DNA of 64,000 nucleotides from contig VZRR01013053.1 of assembly GCA_013398015.1 (NCBI GenBank), positions 1,178,001 to 1,242,000 on the forward strand. Reading direction: 5' to 3'. A model generated the notes under the pieces. The model saw nothing but the letters and a program-made list of their open reading frames with translations, ran no database searches and had not been told where the DNA came from. Both the position numbers and the translations under genes were made by a program. This DNA comes from Oreocharis arfaki (lineage: Eukaryota > Chordata > Aves > Passeriformes > Paramythiidae). Shown piece by piece: positions 62,742 to 64,000 of the stretch; within the stretch, counting starts at the first letter, position 1; the number at the start of each line of letters is the position of its first letter.

Positions 62742-63359
62742 TAAAGAGCATTATGCTGTTTCCTCCCATCCCACCTTCATTGTTCAGTTTTCCTGTTCTG
62801 CCTTCAAGCTTTCCCTTTTCACCAGCTACTCCCTAAAAATAACCTTTATACTGCCTCTTTTACTACTCTATGCATATGTAGAAAATGCTTTTTTGAACAA
62901 GATAGTTCTGTGGATGGACGAGATTGATCTCATCCATGGAAAAGGACGGGACTATTTCTCACCATTTTGTAGCTATGTACTGTGGTTACAGAAAGAAAAT
63001 TCTTACTGCAGGATTAAGACCTAGACATTCGGAAATATTTTAGCCACCAATAGAAACAGGGACTGTGGCTGAAGTGACAGCTTTCTATATGCAGGGCAGA
63101 AAAAAAAAGGAAGTTAGAGGTAGCTTTATATCTCAATATTCATTCTCGACACATCAACATTACTAGTCTGGTACACATTTTCTCACTGATGAGACGAAGC
63201 TGAAAGGGCACTAGGTCCTAGTAAGCCTAACCTGAGCATCCTCCTGTTTTCTGAGAGGACTTTGAGAAGACAAGGTAATTGCACTGCGTAGTCAGAACAA
63301 GAAGCTGAACTCAGACTAGAAGCCCAAACGGGTCCGACTGCAACATGCTGGGTACAAAT
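62742..63359. other. Non-coding DNA upstream of the CpG island
   Basis: AT-rich DNA that gives way to the CpG island. No exon was recognised. The boundary is abrupt, at about 63360-63385. Confidence 0.5.
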
Positions 63360-63492
63360 CGACATCGCTTTGAACATCTTCCCTCGGCGCTGATAACGAA
63401 GCGGGGGGTGACCTCAGCCCCCGCGGCTCGGGGAAGGCTGGAGCCGCTCAGGTTGCGGCCGGGCGGGCTCGGTAAAGGCGGCGCTGCGGGGN
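63360..63492. promoter_or_regulatory. CpG island edge, likely promoter or first exon
   Basis: In these ~130 bp there are about 16 CpG dinucleotides and very high G+C, in contrast with the CpG-poor DNA before it. An Sp1-type GGGCGGG lies at 63461-63467. The island is cut off by the N run, so its full size, the transcription start and the direction of transcription cannot be read. In birds such islands usually mark promoters, which is the basis for the call. No start codon or first exon can be assigned. Confidence 0.6.
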
Positions 63493-64000
63493 NNNNNNNN
63501 NNNNNNNNNNNNNNNNNNNNNNNNNNNNNNNNNNNNNNNNNNNNNNNNNNNNNNNNNNNNNNNNNNNNNNNNNNNNNNNNNNNNNNNNNNNNNNNNNNNN
63601 NNNNNNNNNNNNNNNNNNNNNNNNNNNNNNNNNNNNNNNNNNNNNNNNNNNNNNNNNNNNNNNNNNNNNNNNNNNNNNNNNNNNNNNNNNNNNNNNNNNN
63701 NNNNNNNNNNNNNNNNNNNNNNNNNNNNNNNNNNNNNNNNNNNNNNNNNNNNNNNNNNNNNNNNNNNNNNNNNNNNNNNNNNNNNNNNNNNNNNNNNNNN
63801 NNNNNNNNNNNNNNNNNNNNNNNNNNNNNNNNNNNNNNNNNNNNNNNNNNNNNNNNNNNNNNNNNNNNNNNNNNNNNNNNNNNNNNNNNNNNNNNNNNNN
63901 NNNNNNNNNNNNNNNNNNNNNNNNNNNNNNNNNNNNNNNNNNNNNNNNNNNNNNNNNNNNNNNNNNNNNNNNNNNNNNNNNNNNNNNNNNNNNNNNNNNN
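63493..64000. other. Assembly gap (N)
   Basis: All bases are N to the end of the window. The gap begins inside the CpG island, typical of GC-rich avian promoters lost in assembly. The visible run is 508 bases and continues to the window edge. Confidence 0.99.

Overview
The window looks like bird nuclear DNA. The main evidence is a set of CR1 retroposon 3' ends, some with the ATTCTGTG/ATTCTATG tail and the 'ggttggactcaatgatct...tccaacc' block typical of avian CR1. There are also short solo retroviral LTRs, an AT-rich background, and a CpG island that runs straight into an assembly gap. I cannot name the species or chromosome.

No protein-coding gene or exon can be supported. The longest open frames (150 codons on the minus strand at 29496-29948; 130 codons on the minus strand at 15071-15463) begin with TTG rather than ATG, match nothing I recognise, and are about what chance gives in 64 kb. 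Several other open frames lie inside CR1 copies. I see no tRNA, rRNA, CRISPR array or bacterial-type feature. The window is best read as intergenic or intronic sequence next to a CpG-island promoter at its right end.

Layout. 1-5.2 kb: AT-rich DNA with a 28-bp tandem duplication and a minus-strand ERVK-like solo LTR (2366-2691). 5.2-5.8 kb: a 590-bp plus-strand CR1. 5.8-20.6 kb: unique AT-rich DNA with a homeodomain-site cluster (9.16 kb), a homeodomain/octamer cluster (12.16 kb), an unexplained GC-rich patch (15.07-15.46 kb) and paired X-box-like sites (15.83 kb). 20.6-26.9 kb: three CR1 copies; the last (25893-26920) is split by a 549-bp solo LTR (26046-26594) with a short target duplication. 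27-41 kb: unique DNA with a diverged ~90-bp local duplication (29163-29255 and 30429-30518) and two short CR1 tails near 36-37 kb. 41-53 kb: one CR1 tail, a CTCF-like site (44.32 kb), an 18-bp palindrome (44.0 kb) and a perfect 14-bp-stem hairpin (46.36 kb). 52958-53337: a second minus-strand ERVK-like solo LTR with a 6-bp target duplication. 53-63 kb: unique DNA with two more CR1 tails (57.99 and 62.53 kb). 63.36-63.49 kb: CpG island, then N to the end.

The most informative results are the three solo LTRs, which can be delimited to the base or nearly so. One is nested in an older CR1, and the other two share their U5 terminus. The hairpin at 46362-46396 is the only structure well beyond chance expectation. 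I found no convincing undescribed biological system.
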